Assembly (NCBI RefSeq): GCF_965230735.1
Contig: NZ_OZ246016.1
Span: 124,001 to 188,000 of the forward strand
Reading direction: 5' to 3'
Source of the DNA: Motiliproteus sp965230735
GTDB taxonomy: Bacteria; Pseudomonadota; Gammaproteobacteria; Pseudomonadales; Balneatricaceae
Length of the DNA: 64,000 nucleotides
The notes beneath the pieces were generated by a model. That model was not told the DNA's origin. It was given only the letters and a program-made list of their open reading frames with translations, and did not search any database. The translations under genes and the position numbers were made by a program. Shown here piece after piece: positions 55,895 through 64,000 of this stretch (the first letter of the stretch is position 1; every line of letters starts with the position of its first letter).

Positions 55895-56386
55895 ATGCTG
55901 AAACTTCTCAACCAGCCAATCGCCGCTATCGGCTTCGACTTCGACGGTGTTTTTACCGACAACCGGGTGCTCGTTGATCAGAACGGTGTCGAGTCGGTCT
56001 GGTGCCACCGCGGTGATGGACTCGGTATTTCACGCCTGCGCCAAGCCGGACTACCGATGACGGTTATCTCCTTAGAGACCAACCCGGTAGTCGCGGCCCG
56101 CTGCCAAAAGCTGCAGTTGCCGCACAACTCCGGCATCGAAAACAAGCGCCAGGTATTTTTGGACTGGCTGGACGATATCAACGTTGCGGTCGAGCAAGCC
56201 ATCTTTATGGGTAACGATATTAACGATCTGGAATGCATGGCCGTTGCCGGTGTCAGCGTCACTGTCGCCGATGCTCATCCGGAGGTGCTAAGCCGCGCCG
56301 ACCTGATCTTGAGTCAGCGCGGTGGTTTCGGTGCCGTGCGCGAACTGGCCGACCTGCTGCTACGCAACGGAATCAATCATGGCTAA
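55895..56386 (+). CDS. KdsC-like HAD phosphatase
   Basis: 163 residues, HAD fold without cap (C0 type). Motif I is DFDGVFTDN (D15 nucleophile, D17), and GNDINDLECM is the Mg-binding motif IV; ENKRQVFLDWL contains the motif III Lys. The family includes KdsC (Kdo-8-phosphate) and Kdn-9-phosphate phosphatases. Beside a NeuB-type synthase and a CMP-sugar synthetase, it suggests that the synthase makes a phosphorylated acid that this enzyme dephosphorylates. It overlaps the next gene by eight bases. Confidence 0.88.
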   Translation: MLKLLNQPIAAIGFDFDGVFTDNRVLVDQNGVESVWCHRGDGLGISRLRQAGLPMTVISLETNPVVAARCQKLQLPHNSGIENKRQVFLDWLDDINVAVEQAIFMGNDINDLECMAVAGVSVTVADAHPEVLSRADLILSQRGGFGAVRELADLLLRNGINHG

Positions 56387-57077
56387 CGTCGCGATCATTC
56401 CGGCCCGTGGTGGATCCAAAGGGATCCCCGGTAAGAACATCATCGACCTGGGCGGCAAGCCGTTATTACAGTGGACCGTGGAAGCCGCCCTTGAGGCACA
56501 GCAGGTCGATCGAGTCATCGTCTCGACCGATTGCGAGCAGATTGCCGATGTGGCCCGAGCCTGCGGCGCCGAAGTGCCCTACCTGCGTCCGGCGGCACTG
56601 GCGGCCGACGAAGTTCACTCGATCCACGCGGTACTAAACGTGCTGAATTGGCTGCAGCAAAACGAGCATGCGTTGCCCGAGCACTGCGCCATGCTGCTGC
56701 CCACCAGCCCTCTTCGCAGCAGCCAGGATATCGATCGAGGCATGCAACGACTGGCAGAAGACCCCGAACATAGCGTCATCGGCATCACCGAAGCCCGCGT
56801 GCCGATTATCAGCTTACGCTGGGTACGGGAGGATCGGCTCGAACCTATTGGTGAATTTCCGAACCTGCAGTTGCAGCGCCAGGATGGTGACACGCTGTAT
56901 CGGGTCAACGGCGCCTTCTTCGCAGCCTCTTGCGAAAAACTGCTCAAGGATCAAACGTTCCACAGTCCGGACGCCCGCCCGCTGTTGATGAATGGCCATC
57001 ATTCACTCGACATCAACACCCCTGACGAACTGGCTTTGGCGCGGGTTTTAATCCAACATCCGGAATTATTCAGCTAA
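56379..57077 (+). CDS. CMP-ulosonic acid synthetase (NeuA-type cytidylyltransferase)
   Basis: Activates a ulosonic acid with CTP to its CMP form. 232 residues with the nucleotide-binding start IPARGGSKGIPGKNI (about 6-20), STDCEQIADVA, LLPTSPLR, and YRVNGAFF near 170. Length is that of bacterial NeuA/PseF/LegF catalytic domains. ATG 56379 is chosen since the protein then begins at the family start; the frame extends to 56322 inside the phosphatase gene. Confidence 0.9.
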   Translation: MANVAIIPARGGSKGIPGKNIIDLGGKPLLQWTVEAALEAQQVDRVIVSTDCEQIADVARACGAEVPYLRPAALAADEVHSIHAVLNVLNWLQQNEHALPEHCAMLLPTSPLRSSQDIDRGMQRLAEDPEHSVIGITEARVPIISLRWVREDRLEPIGEFPNLQLQRQDGDTLYRVNGAFFAASCEKLLKDQTFHSPDARPLLMNGHHSLDINTPDELALARVLIQHPELFS

Positions 57078-57131
57078 TCATTAAACACTTAACGCCGAAC
57101 CGAGACCCGTAAGGGGCAACGAAGAGAAACT

Positions 57132-59159
57132 ATGAGCGACCAAACCCCATCGACCGACCCGGTTCAGCAGATCCAGCAGCAGTTCGCCAACAACCTTGCC
57201 TTCTTCCAGCAGTTCGCCCCGGCGATCTACGAGAAATACATCAACTACCAGCCGACCACGACTCGACTCGAGTACAGCCCCGACGAGAACTGCCTGCATC
57301 TGGTCGACATCAACAACGGCGGCCGCGTCTATCCGGAAAACCCACAACTTTTCAGTCGCCGGTGCGTTGAAGAGTTTCTGGACCAACCGATGCGAATGGA
57401 GGTCAAAGTTGCCAAGGTCTCCGAACAGCTGTGGAAACCGAAAACCCACATCTACCAATCCAACCGAATCATCGAAATGATCGATGAAGCACGGCAAGAA
57501 ACCGCCCCGGGCATTCGCCAGCAAGAATCCTTTCTGCTGATGCAGGGGCTGGGGTTGGGTTATCAAATCGAAGAACTCCTGGCACGACTCGATATTCGCT
57601 ACCTTTGCGTCATCGAACCCTCGGATGATTTCTTCTATGCGTCGCTGGCTGCTGTTGATTGGCAGGCGATCTACCAGCATTTCAGCCACGAAGATCGGGA
57701 CTTCTGCTTGATCGTCGGCGAATCCGACGACAACACCATGGAGCATGTTCGCCAGTTTACTCGTGGCGTGGGTATCTACCACACCGCCTGCCCGCTGGTG
57801 TTCCAGCATTTAACCTCACCACAGTTAAGCCAGCTGGTCATCAAGATCGTCGAGGATATGCGGATCGTCCTGGGTCGTCTCGGCTTCTTCGAAGACGAAG
57901 GCATCGGTCTGGCCCACACCTATAATAATCTGGCGATGGGCGTTCCTCGCTTCCAACCGGATCTACCCAGCTACCACAAACTACGCAAAGCCCCGGTGAT
58001 CGTGGCAGCCAACGGCCCATCATTGGACTCGGCCCGCGAGTTCCTGCTTGAGAATCAAAGCAAGGCGATTATCTGCTCTTGCGGTACCGCGCTGGAGAGT
58101 CTGCTCAATATGGGCATCAAACCTGACCTTCACTTCGAGAGCGAGCGCCTCAAGAGCACCTCAGAATGGGTCAAGAAGCTAACCACGGCCGAGCAGCGTA
58201 AAGGGATCACCATCCTGTCGCTCAACACCGTTCATAGCGAGACAATTAAACAGTTCGAGCACAGGGCGCTGTTCTTTAAGCCGCAGGATCTGGGTACCAC
58301 CTTCTATCACGACTACCTTCGCCAGCCTGACGAGCAGATCATCGTGCCGAACTACTGCAACCCGACGGTCGGAAACGCGGGCCTCTCGTTCGCATCACTA
58401 CTGGGCTTCCGCAACATCTATATGGTCGGACTGGATTTAGGCTACGGTGCCGACGACCAACACCACGCCTCTGCCGGCAAGCTGTTCGACCCTGAAGGCG
58501 CCAACTTTCAACGTCATTTTAAGCAGCTGACCCAAGTCGATGACGACACCAGCAAGCAGGTGCCGGGTAACTTCCGAGATAAAGTTCGAACCAACAGCGC
58601 CTGGCTTACCAGTCGGGTCTATGCCGAACGGCTGATCGCCGATACCCCAAGCAGCCAATACTTTAATCTGAGCGACGGCGTTCGTATTCAAGGTGCCGAG
58701 CCAACTCGACCGGAGCAGGTCAAGCTTAATAAGGCGCTAGACAAGAAAAGTCTACTCAAAAATCTGCGTCGCAACTTCACCCCAGTAAAGAAAGACGAGC
58801 TACCCGCCAGGGACGAGCTGCTAACACTGCTAAACGACAGCCAGTTGTTCCTGCAGGGCGCCTTGACGATCTTTTCCCAGCCGACTGAATCGATCGAACA
58901 AGCCGAAGATCAACTCAGCCAGCAGCACCTGCTTCTCAACACGACAGAGCCTCACTCTTTGAACTACCTACTGCTGCACGGCAGCGTACAGTACTTCGCA
59001 ACGCTATTAATGCAGATCCTGAGATACTCAGCCAACGAGCATGGCGCCGTCACTCGCTTTAACCAAGCCGTGTCACTGTATCGCGAATTTCTACAGCACA
59101 GCCTTGAAAGCCTGGACGACAACTTCCTCGAGCTGGATGATCGGGTGCGGGGCTTCTAG
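57132..59159 (+). CDS. Maf-type motility accessory factor, flagellin glycosyltransferase (DUF115)
   Basis: Probably transfers the CMP-activated sugar to flagellin. 675 residues. N-terminal domain (about 20-200), then the DUF115 (6-hydroxymethylpterin pyrophosphokinase MptE-like) domain from about 265, with PVIVAANGPSLDSAREFL, IICSCGTALESLLNMGIKPDLHFESE and NAGLSFASLLGFRNIYMVGLDLG. A helical C-terminal domain follows (about 540-675). Maf proteins are tied to flagellin glycosylation in Campylobacter, Aeromonas and others. It lies between the CMP-sugar synthetase and flagellin genes. Confidence 0.92.
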   Translation: MSDQTPSTDPVQQIQQQFANNLAFFQQFAPAIYEKYINYQPTTTRLEYSPDENCLHLVDINNGGRVYPENPQLFSRRCVEEFLDQPMRMEVKVAKVSEQLWKPKTHIYQSNRIIEMIDEARQETAPGIRQQESFLLMQGLGLGYQIEELLARLDIRYLCVIEPSDDFFYASLAAVDWQAIYQHFSHEDRDFCLIVGESDDNTMEHVRQFTRGVGIYHTACPLVFQHLTSPQLSQLVIKIVEDMRIVLGRLGFFEDEGIGLAHTYNNLAMGVPRFQPDLPSYHKLRKAPVIVAANGPSLDSAREFLLENQSKAIICSCGTALESLLNMGIKPDLHFESERLKSTSEWVKKLTTAEQRKGITILSLNTVHSETIKQFEHRALFFKPQDLGTTFYHDYLRQPDEQIIVPNYCNPTVGNAGLSFASLLGFRNIYMVGLDLGYGADDQHHASAGKLFDPEGANFQRHFKQLTQVDDDTSKQVPGNFRDKVRTNSAWLTSRVYAERLIADTPSSQYFNLSDGVRIQGAEPTRPEQVKLNKALDKKSLLKNLRRNFTPVKKDELPARDELLTLLNDSQLFLQGALTIFSQPTESIEQAEDQLSQQHLLLNTTEPHSLNYLLLHGSVQYFATLLMQILRYSANEHGAVTRFNQAVSLYREFLQHSLESLDDNFLELDDRVRGF

Positions 59160-59368
59160 CCCCGCCCGTCAAAATTCAAGATGAGAAGGCTGCACGATGG
59201 TGTCTGTTTTTTGACGAACTCCCTGTTATCTTCACGCCAAAAATCCACCAGTACGTTTTTCATCCATTGCCAGTTCGAAACGCCTGTCTATTAAACAGCC
59301 GTTTTAGAGCAAATAAAGCTTTCTATTCAACCAGTTACACTTGCGTCAAAAAAATTACAAAAAAACCC

Positions 59369-59395
59369 TAAAGCTCCCTCTTAGCCCGCCGTTAA
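59369..59395 (+). promoter_or_regulatory. sigma28 (FliA) promoter of flagellin
   Basis: TAAA (59369-59372), 15 nt, GCCGTTAA (59388-59395) against the consensus TAAA-N15-GCCGATAA: one mismatch in twelve. Expected leader about 93 nt; the ATG has AAGGAG six bases upstream. The remainder of the 337-nt maf-flagellin gap is A/T-rich (runs of A at 59348-59365) and shows no other gene. Confidence 0.88.
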
Positions 59396-59496
59396 GAAAT
59401 ACAACGGATGCTTGGGCTCAGCGCCCCATCGAGTTAACAGAATTACCATAGAGCGCCGCGGGACCCTCCCACAAAGAAGCGGCAAAGGAGCTTAAA

Positions 59497-60945
59497 ATGG
59501 CAGTAATTAACACAAACGTTGCTTCTCTGAACGCTCAGCGCAACCTGGGTAAGTCACAGGGAGCCCTGCAAACTTCACTGCAACGCCTGTCCTCCGGTCT
59601 GCGCATCAACAGCGCCAAAGACGATGCTGCGGGTCTTGCGATCTCTAACCGTTTCACCACCCAGATCCGTGGCCTGAACCAAGCGGTTCGTAACGCCAAC
59701 GACGGTATCTCCGTAGCCCAGGTGGCTGAAGGTGCGATGCAGGAAACCACCAACAACCTGCAGCGGATTCGTGAGCTGGCAGTTCAGGCGGCCAACGCCT
59801 CTAACTCCTCCACTGACCGTCAAGCACTGAACGCGGAAGTGACCCAGTTGGTTGCTGAGATCGACCGTGCCGCCAACACCACTACCTTTAACGGTGTTAA
59901 GGTTATCGACGGTTCCTTCTCCAGCCAAGCGTTCCAGATCGGTGGTAACAAAGGCGAGACTATCTCCTTCTCCATCGCCAGCATCAAAGCCAGCGCCCTG
60001 GGTGTCGGTTCATCCTCCAGCTACTCCGCCTCCGTTACCGGCTCAGCCGTAGGTGCAACTGCACTGGTCAGCGGCGAAGTACAGATTAACGGCTTCCAGG
60101 TTGCTGCGCCGGTTTCCGATGGTGTATCCAGCACCGGTGGTACCGCTTCCGGTATCGCTGTTGCCAATGCCATCAACGCCATCTCTGGTGACACAGGTGT
60201 TACCGCGACCGTTAACGCCACTACCGTCAGCAGCAACGCGGTTACTGCGACTGCCGCCGGTACCATCACCGAAACCATCAACGGTGTTCAGGTCAGCGTT
60301 AACGTCGCCGCCGGTACTACTGCTGCGGTTCTGGCTCAAAACGCTAACGCCTACGCGGCTGCAGTTAACTCCGTCAGCGACCAGACTGGCGTAACTGCCA
60401 GCGTCACCACCGCGTCTACCGGTGCGTACACACTGACAGCTACCGATGGCCGCAACATCGACATCGTCGCCAGCTCCCTGGCCGGTGCCGGTTCGTCCAC
60501 TGCGACCACCCGCTCTTCTGTCGATCTGGCGTCTACTTCTTCCAACGGTATCACCATCTCCGGTACTACTGCTGGTCTGACCGCCGCCGGCCTGACTGCA
60601 GGTACCACTGCAGCGACCGTCACCGCTAACTCCGGCGTATCGTCCATCGACATCAGCACCGTAGCCGGTGCCGAGAACGCCCTGGCGATCGTTGATGCCG
60701 CACTGGCACGAGTTGACGGCGAGCGAGCTAACCTGGGTGCGATCCAGAACCGTCTGGACAGCACCATCGCCAACCTGTCTAACATCACCGAAAACGTATC
60801 CGCTGCCCGTTCACGGATTCAGGATGCCGACTACGCCGCAGAAACTGCCGAGCTGACTCGGAACCAGATCCTGCAACAGGCCGGTACCGCGATGTTGGCC
60901 CAGGCTAACCAGCTGCCGCAGTCAGTACTGTCGCTGCTACAATAA
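59497..60945 (+). CDS. fliC: flagellin
   Basis: Filament subunit. 482 residues. The N-terminal D0/D1 part is well conserved (MAVINTNVASLNAQRNL, LSSGLRINSAKDDAAGLAI, LQRIRELAVQAAN), as is the C-terminal part (IDAALARVDGERANLGAIQNRLDS-type, LTRNQILQQAGTAMLAQANQLPQSVLSLL). The central region (about 165-395) is rich in Ala, Ser, Thr and Val, with many possible O-glycosylation sites. Codon use is strongly biased to C-ending codons, as in highly expressed genes. Only one flagellin gene is in the window. Confidence 0.98.
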   Translation: MAVINTNVASLNAQRNLGKSQGALQTSLQRLSSGLRINSAKDDAAGLAISNRFTTQIRGLNQAVRNANDGISVAQVAEGAMQETTNNLQRIRELAVQAANASNSSTDRQALNAEVTQLVAEIDRAANTTTFNGVKVIDGSFSSQAFQIGGNKGETISFSIASIKASALGVGSSSSYSASVTGSAVGATALVSGEVQINGFQVAAPVSDGVSSTGGTASGIAVANAINAISGDTGVTATVNATTVSSNAVTATAAGTITETINGVQVSVNVAAGTTAAVLAQNANAYAAAVNSVSDQTGVTASVTTASTGAYTLTATDGRNIDIVASSLAGAGSSTATTRSSVDLASTSSNGITISGTTAGLTAAGLTAGTTAATVTANSGVSSIDISTVAGAENALAIVDAALARVDGERANLGAIQNRLDSTIANLSNITENVSAARSRIQDADYAAETAELTRNQILQQAGTAMLAQANQLPQSVLSLLQ

Positions 60946-60961
60946 GCCTAACCGCAGTACA

Positions 60962-60988
60962 CCAAAGGCCGGCGCAGCCGGCCTTTGG
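60962..60988 (+). terminator. perfect GC hairpin between flagellin and flaG
   Basis: CCAAAGGCCGGC-GCA-GCCGGCCTTTGG: a perfect 12-bp stem with a 3-nt loop, 16 nt after the flagellin stop. No T run follows (CTCTCCC), so it may act as a partial terminator or protect the flagellin mRNA, lowering flaG-fliD expression relative to flagellin. Confidence 0.75.
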
Positions 60989-61012
60989 CTCTCCCACTAA
61001 CGGAGGTTCATC

Positions 61013-61402
61013 ATGAGTTCTGAGATTTCCATTTCCAGTACGAATCTGAGCCCTTCGTCCCGTTCTACCCCAGTAAGTTCTCCCGAAGCTCAATCCCAAA
61101 CCGCCGCTGTAGACACAGCAACCGCGGTCGAAGCACAACAGCGTCGCGTCGAGCAGGCCCAAGAGACCCAGCAGGCCCGACTGGAGAGCATGGAACGCTT
61201 GGTCGAAGAGATTAATGCGTTTGCATCTCAGATTAGCCGCAATCTCAACTTCAGCGTTGACGACCCCACGGGGCATACTGTCATCACTGTCACTGAGAAA
61301 GAGAGCGGTGATTTGGTGCGTAAAATACCCTCTGAGGAATTTCTTGCCCTCAGTCAACACATACAGGATATGAACAACCTGTTATTTAAGGATAAGGCTT
61401 AG
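61013..61402 (+). CDS. flaG: FlaG family protein
   Basis: 129 residues: a Ser/Thr/Gln-rich start, then the FlaG domain (about 55-125) with INAFASQISRNLNFSVDDPTGHTVITVTEKESGDLVRKIP. FlaG affects filament length in other bacteria. GGAGG lies eight bases before the ATG. Standard place between flagellin and fliD. Confidence 0.93.
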   Translation: MSSEISISSTNLSPSSRSTPVSSPEAQSQTAAVDTATAVEAQQRRVEQAQETQQARLESMERLVEEINAFASQISRNLNFSVDDPTGHTVITVTEKESGDLVRKIPSEEFLALSQHIQDMNNLLFKDKA

Positions 61403-61440
61403 GCCGTTAAAATAACGACTTGAAGCTTTAGGAGGTCGTT

Positions 61441-62883
61441 ATGGCAGGTACTATTTCATCACCGGGATTCGGTTCGACCCTGGACGTCAGCGCAATTGTT
61501 ACGGCGCTGGTTAATGCGGAAATTGTCCCTAAAACCAGCAACATCGATCGCCGTGAAGCGACCTATCAATCCGAGCTTTCCGCAATTGGCCTGCTGCAAT
61601 CGGCACTATCAGACTTTCAGTCTTCGCTTTCTGGTCTGAAGGACGCCGACAGTTTTAATGCCCGTACGGTTTCCAGCTCCGACCTGACCATTGCAACCGC
61701 CAGTGTCATGTCGGGCCAACAGCCTAGTACCGGTAGCTACAAGCTGGAAGTCAGCCAACTGGCCAACTCCCACAAGCTGATCTCCGATGCAGTTGCCGAT
61801 GCCGATGATATCGGCACCGGCACCTTTACCCTGACCACGTTCGGTGCCGACAAGCTGGCGCCAAGCGATGGTGGCGATGCGGGTGATGGCGAGAGCTTCA
61901 GCATTGATTTTTCCACCGCCGATGCCGATACAGACGGCACCGTTACTCTGGCCGAACTGCGTGATGCGATCAACGATGCTGAAGACAACCCTGGCGTCAC
62001 GGCAGCGATTATCAATACCGATGCCGGTGCTCAGTTGGTACTGACCTCCGATGACACCGGTCTTGAAAATGCCTTTGAGGTTTCAAGCAATTTCAGCGGC
62101 GTCAATGTAACCAACCTGGTCGACACCAACGACGTCAACTATGCCAAAGACGCGATTATCGAGATCGACGGACAAACCGTCACTGGCAGCAGTAACACCT
62201 TCGAAAACGCCATCGAAGGCCTAAGCATCACGGCACTGAAGACCAATGTCGGCGAGACTATCGACTTGAATGTCAGCGCTAGCACCACCAGCATCCGCCA
62301 GCAAATTGAAAGTTTCGTCACCGCCTACAATACCTTGCAGCAGCAGTTTTCTGACCAATCGCAATACGATGCCGAAACCACCCAGTCGACTCCGCTGTTT
62401 GCCGACTCATTGCTGCGAACGCTGAGCACCCAGGTACGTGCCGGTATGACCGGAAAGGTTTCTACCAGCGTCGGTAATATCGAAGCGCTGGCATCCATGG
62501 GTATCGTCAGCGACAACGAGGGTAAGCTGTCTATCGACACTGAGGCCCTGAACGATGCTATCGAAAACGACTATGACGGTATTGTGGCACTGTTTAGTAG
62601 TTCAGATGGTATCGCTAATCGACTCGATACCACCCTCGATAACTACCTCAACTCAGGCGGAACCTTTGATCAACGTACCGATTCGATCAATAGCCGCATC
62701 AGTGACCTCACCGATGAACGTGAAGCGGTAGCATTACGTGCGGAGAAACTCGAGGCACGGCTGCTGGCCCAGTTCAACGCCATGAGCCAGCTGGTCTCAC
62801 AACTGAATTCAACCGGCGAGTGGTTGACCAGTTCACTCCAATCGCTACCCGGTGTTGTCCGTCAATCCAACGATTCCAACTAA
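61441..62883 (+). CDS. fliD: flagellar filament cap protein FliD
   Basis: Cap that folds flagellin at the filament tip. 480 residues: N-terminal FliD domain (SSPGFGSTLDVSAIVTALVNAE), variable centre, and C-terminal coiled part with QRTDSINSRISDLTDEREAVALRAEKLEARLL. Residues 161-172 read DADTDGTVTLAE, which fits a canonical EF-hand calcium loop at positions 1, 3, 5, 6, 8 and 12. AGGAGG precedes the ATG. It is followed by fliS after 14 nt. Confidence 0.97.
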   Translation: MAGTISSPGFGSTLDVSAIVTALVNAEIVPKTSNIDRREATYQSELSAIGLLQSALSDFQSSLSGLKDADSFNARTVSSSDLTIATASVMSGQQPSTGSYKLEVSQLANSHKLISDAVADADDIGTGTFTLTTFGADKLAPSDGGDAGDGESFSIDFSTADADTDGTVTLAELRDAINDAEDNPGVTAAIINTDAGAQLVLTSDDTGLENAFEVSSNFSGVNVTNLVDTNDVNYAKDAIIEIDGQTVTGSSNTFENAIEGLSITALKTNVGETIDLNVSASTTSIRQQIESFVTAYNTLQQQFSDQSQYDAETTQSTPLFADSLLRTLSTQVRAGMTGKVSTSVGNIEALASMGIVSDNEGKLSIDTEALNDAIENDYDGIVALFSSSDGIANRLDTTLDNYLNSGGTFDQRTDSINSRISDLTDEREAVALRAEKLEARLLAQFNAMSQLVSQLNSTGEWLTSSLQSLPGVVRQSNDSN

Positions 62884-62897
62884 GCTAAGGCCAATTC

Positions 62898-63320
62898 ATG
62901 AGCATTAAAGCGATCAACGAATACAACAAAGTCGGCGTGAAGAGCGGTGTTGACCAGGCCACCCCGCACCGTATGGTTCAGATGTTGCTCGAGGGTGCAC
63001 TGACCCGCATCGCCATTGCCAAGGGCCATATGGAGCGTAAAGAGCTGGCTCAGCAGGGCGAAGAGATCAGCAAAGCGATCACCATCGTCGGCGGCCTGCA
63101 GGCGACTCTGGATCCGGAAAAAGGCGGCGAAGTCGCCGGTAATCTGGATTATCTCTACGACCACATTGCTCAGGGGCTGATGCAGGCCAACAGCGAGTCA
63201 TCAATCGAGAAGCTGGACCAGATCATCAATCTGTTGGTTGAGATCAAGAGCGGCTGGGATGCAATTCCGGTTGAGCACCATCAAACCACAGGGCTATCCG
63301 ATAGCGAAGCAAGCAGCTAG
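62898..63320 (+). CDS. fliS: flagellin chaperone FliS
   Basis: Export chaperone that binds the flagellin C-terminus. 140 residues, helical bundle, with the family pieces INEYNKVGVKSGVDQATPHRMVQMLLEGAL and GEVAGNLDYLYDHIAQGLMQAN. Standard length. Confidence 0.96.
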   Translation: MSIKAINEYNKVGVKSGVDQATPHRMVQMLLEGALTRIAIAKGHMERKELAQQGEEISKAITIVGGLQATLDPEKGGEVAGNLDYLYDHIAQGLMQANSESSIEKLDQIINLLVEIKSGWDAIPVEHHQTTGLSDSEASS

Positions 63321-63322
63321 CA

Positions 63323-63673
63323 ATGAGCACCGCAAAGATCGATCTTAACGCCCTAATCGCAGAGGTCGATCAGGCGCTAGCTCTCGGTCAGGAACTGATC
63401 GAAGCGTTGGAAGCCGTAAAAACCGAGCCAGAACTACTGCCGGTGCTCGAGCGCCGGCAGCGACAGGTCCTATCACTACCTCTCGAGCAACTCCAAGGAT
63501 TGGTTCTACCAACCCAGCTCACCAGCAAGCTATCGCTGCTGTGGCAGCAGGATGACCAAATTAACCATCTTGCAGTACAGCAACGTCGTGCTATCTCCCA
63601 AGCTATCAAGACATTCCGCATCGGCCAAAGCGGCGTCAAAGCCTATCAGAATATCTCTCAACAGAGCCGCTAA
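63323..63673 (+). CDS. FliT-like small helical flagellar protein
   Basis: 116 residues, all helical, rich in Leu, Gln and Glu (ALGQELIEALEAVKTEPELLPVLERRQRQVL). Its size, fold and position directly after fliS (2 nt) fit FliT, the chaperone of FliD, but FliT sequences are poorly conserved and no firm motif is present. It ends before a hairpin that separates it from the convergent flgL. Confidence 0.6.
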   Translation: MSTAKIDLNALIAEVDQALALGQELIEALEAVKTEPELLPVLERRQRQVLSLPLEQLQGLVLPTQLTSKLSLLWQQDDQINHLAVQQRRAISQAIKTFRIGQSGVKAYQNISQQSR

Positions 63674-63712
63674 GCATAGCGATACAGAGCCCACCTCTTG
63701 CTGAAAACAACA

Positions 63713-63741
63713 ACGCCGCTGGCATCCCTGCACAGCGGCGT
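63713..63741. terminator. hairpin between fliT-like gene and flgL
   Basis: ACGCCGCTG, an 11-nt loop, CAGCGGCGT: a perfect 9-bp stem in the convergent gap. The minus-strand side is followed by TTGTTGTTTT, so it is a better terminator for flgL than for fliT. Confidence 0.65.
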
Positions 63742-63766
63742 CATTCTATTTCGCGCGTAATCGCGA

Positions 63767-64000
63767 TCAGAGGAAGTTAAACAGCGTCAGGTTATTAACC
63801 CGGGCAAACGTCTGCTGGGCGGCCTGCAAGGCAACCTCTTGGAAGCTAAAGGCACTGATCGCTTCGGCATAATCCAGATCTTCCAGATTCGACAGCGCCG
63901 CTTTGGTAAAGATCTCGAAGTCTTCATTAATGGTCCGCTGATTTTCCAGCGTACTCAGCCGCCCACCCATCTGTGTCTGGGCACTGATAATGCCCTCCTG
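63767..64000 (-). CDS. flgL: flagellar hook-filament junction protein FlgL (3' end only)
   Basis: The last 77 codons are in the window and the gene continues past the right edge. The C-terminus has NLEDLDYAEAISAFSFQEVALQAAQQTF and ends NLTLFNFL, the typical flagellin-like D0 tail of FlgL. It converges with the flagellin-fliT unit. Confidence 0.92.
   Translation of the reverse strand, partial: QEGIISAQTQMGGRLSTLENQRTINEDFEIFTKAALSNLEDLDYAEAISAFSFQEVALQAAQQTFARVNNLTLFNFL

Overview
The window comes from a gammaproteobacterium with a Pseudomonas-like polar flagellar system. Evidence is the FleQ/FleS/FleR, FlhF/FleN, MotC/MotD and ParC/ParP set, the gene order, the CrbS/CrbR acetate switch and the Na+/solute-type acetate transporter. 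Coding GC is about 55-62%. The style fits a marine Oceanospirillales- or Pseudomonadales-like bacterium, but the genus cannot be fixed from sequence alone. No tRNA, rRNA, insertion sequence or CRISPR array was seen.

Layout from left to right. (1) 1-5553, minus strand: ccmA-ccmB-ccmC-ccmD-ccmH, then zipA and the 5' part of ligA. ccmE, ccmF, ccmG and ccmI are not at this locus. (2) 5699-8082, plus strand: a second FliK-type hook-length protein coupled to an FlhB C-terminal-like protein. (3) 8128-17010, minus strand: chemotaxis and stator operon cheY-cheZ-cheA-cheB-motC-motD-parC-parP-cheW-DUF2802, with a sigma28-like promoter. (4) 17128-35798, minus strand: fliE-F-G-H-I-J, fliK, fliL-M-N-O-P-Q-R, flhB, flhA, flhF, fleN, fliA. 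Sigma54 promoters lie before fliE, fliK and flhA. A FleQ box lies in the flhA leader, and a 9-bp purine tandem repeat lies upstream of the flhA promoter. (5) 36041-48517: an acetate-use block (exonuclease, DUF294/CBS protein, acetate symporter plus DUF4212 subunit, CrbS, CrbR, Acs) that separates fleR from fliE. The same palindrome sits 24 nt upstream of the -10 box of both crbS and acs. (6) 48522-52625, minus strand: fleQ-fleS-fleR. (7) 52707-59159: a methyltransferase and a compact flagellin-glycosylation cassette made of a NeuB-like synthase without SAF domain, a pyruvyl transferase, a KdsC-like phosphatase, a CMP-sugar synthetase and a Maf glycosyltransferase. (8) 59497-63673, plus strand: flagellin with a sigma28 promoter, flaG, fliD, fliS and a fliT-like gene. 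They converge on the 3' end of flgL at the right edge.

How the parts work together. FleQ with sigma54 should start the fliE and flhA units. FleS/FleR should drive the next class, possibly including fliK. FliA should then drive flagellin and chemotaxis, while FlhF/FleN set polar position and number and ParC/ParP hold the chemotaxis array at the pole. The sugar cassette next to flagellin most likely makes and attaches a nonulosonate-type sugar to it. CrbS/CrbR couples acetate sensing to Acs and probably the acetate transporter.

Most unusual items: the compact nonulosonate/pyruvyl cassette, the missing ccmEFG, the flhA promoter repeat, FliM/CheZ-like peptides in the CheA linker, a FleQ lacking the c-di-GMP-contacting arginine of the LFRS motif, the matched CrbR-type sites, and an EF-hand-like loop in FliD.
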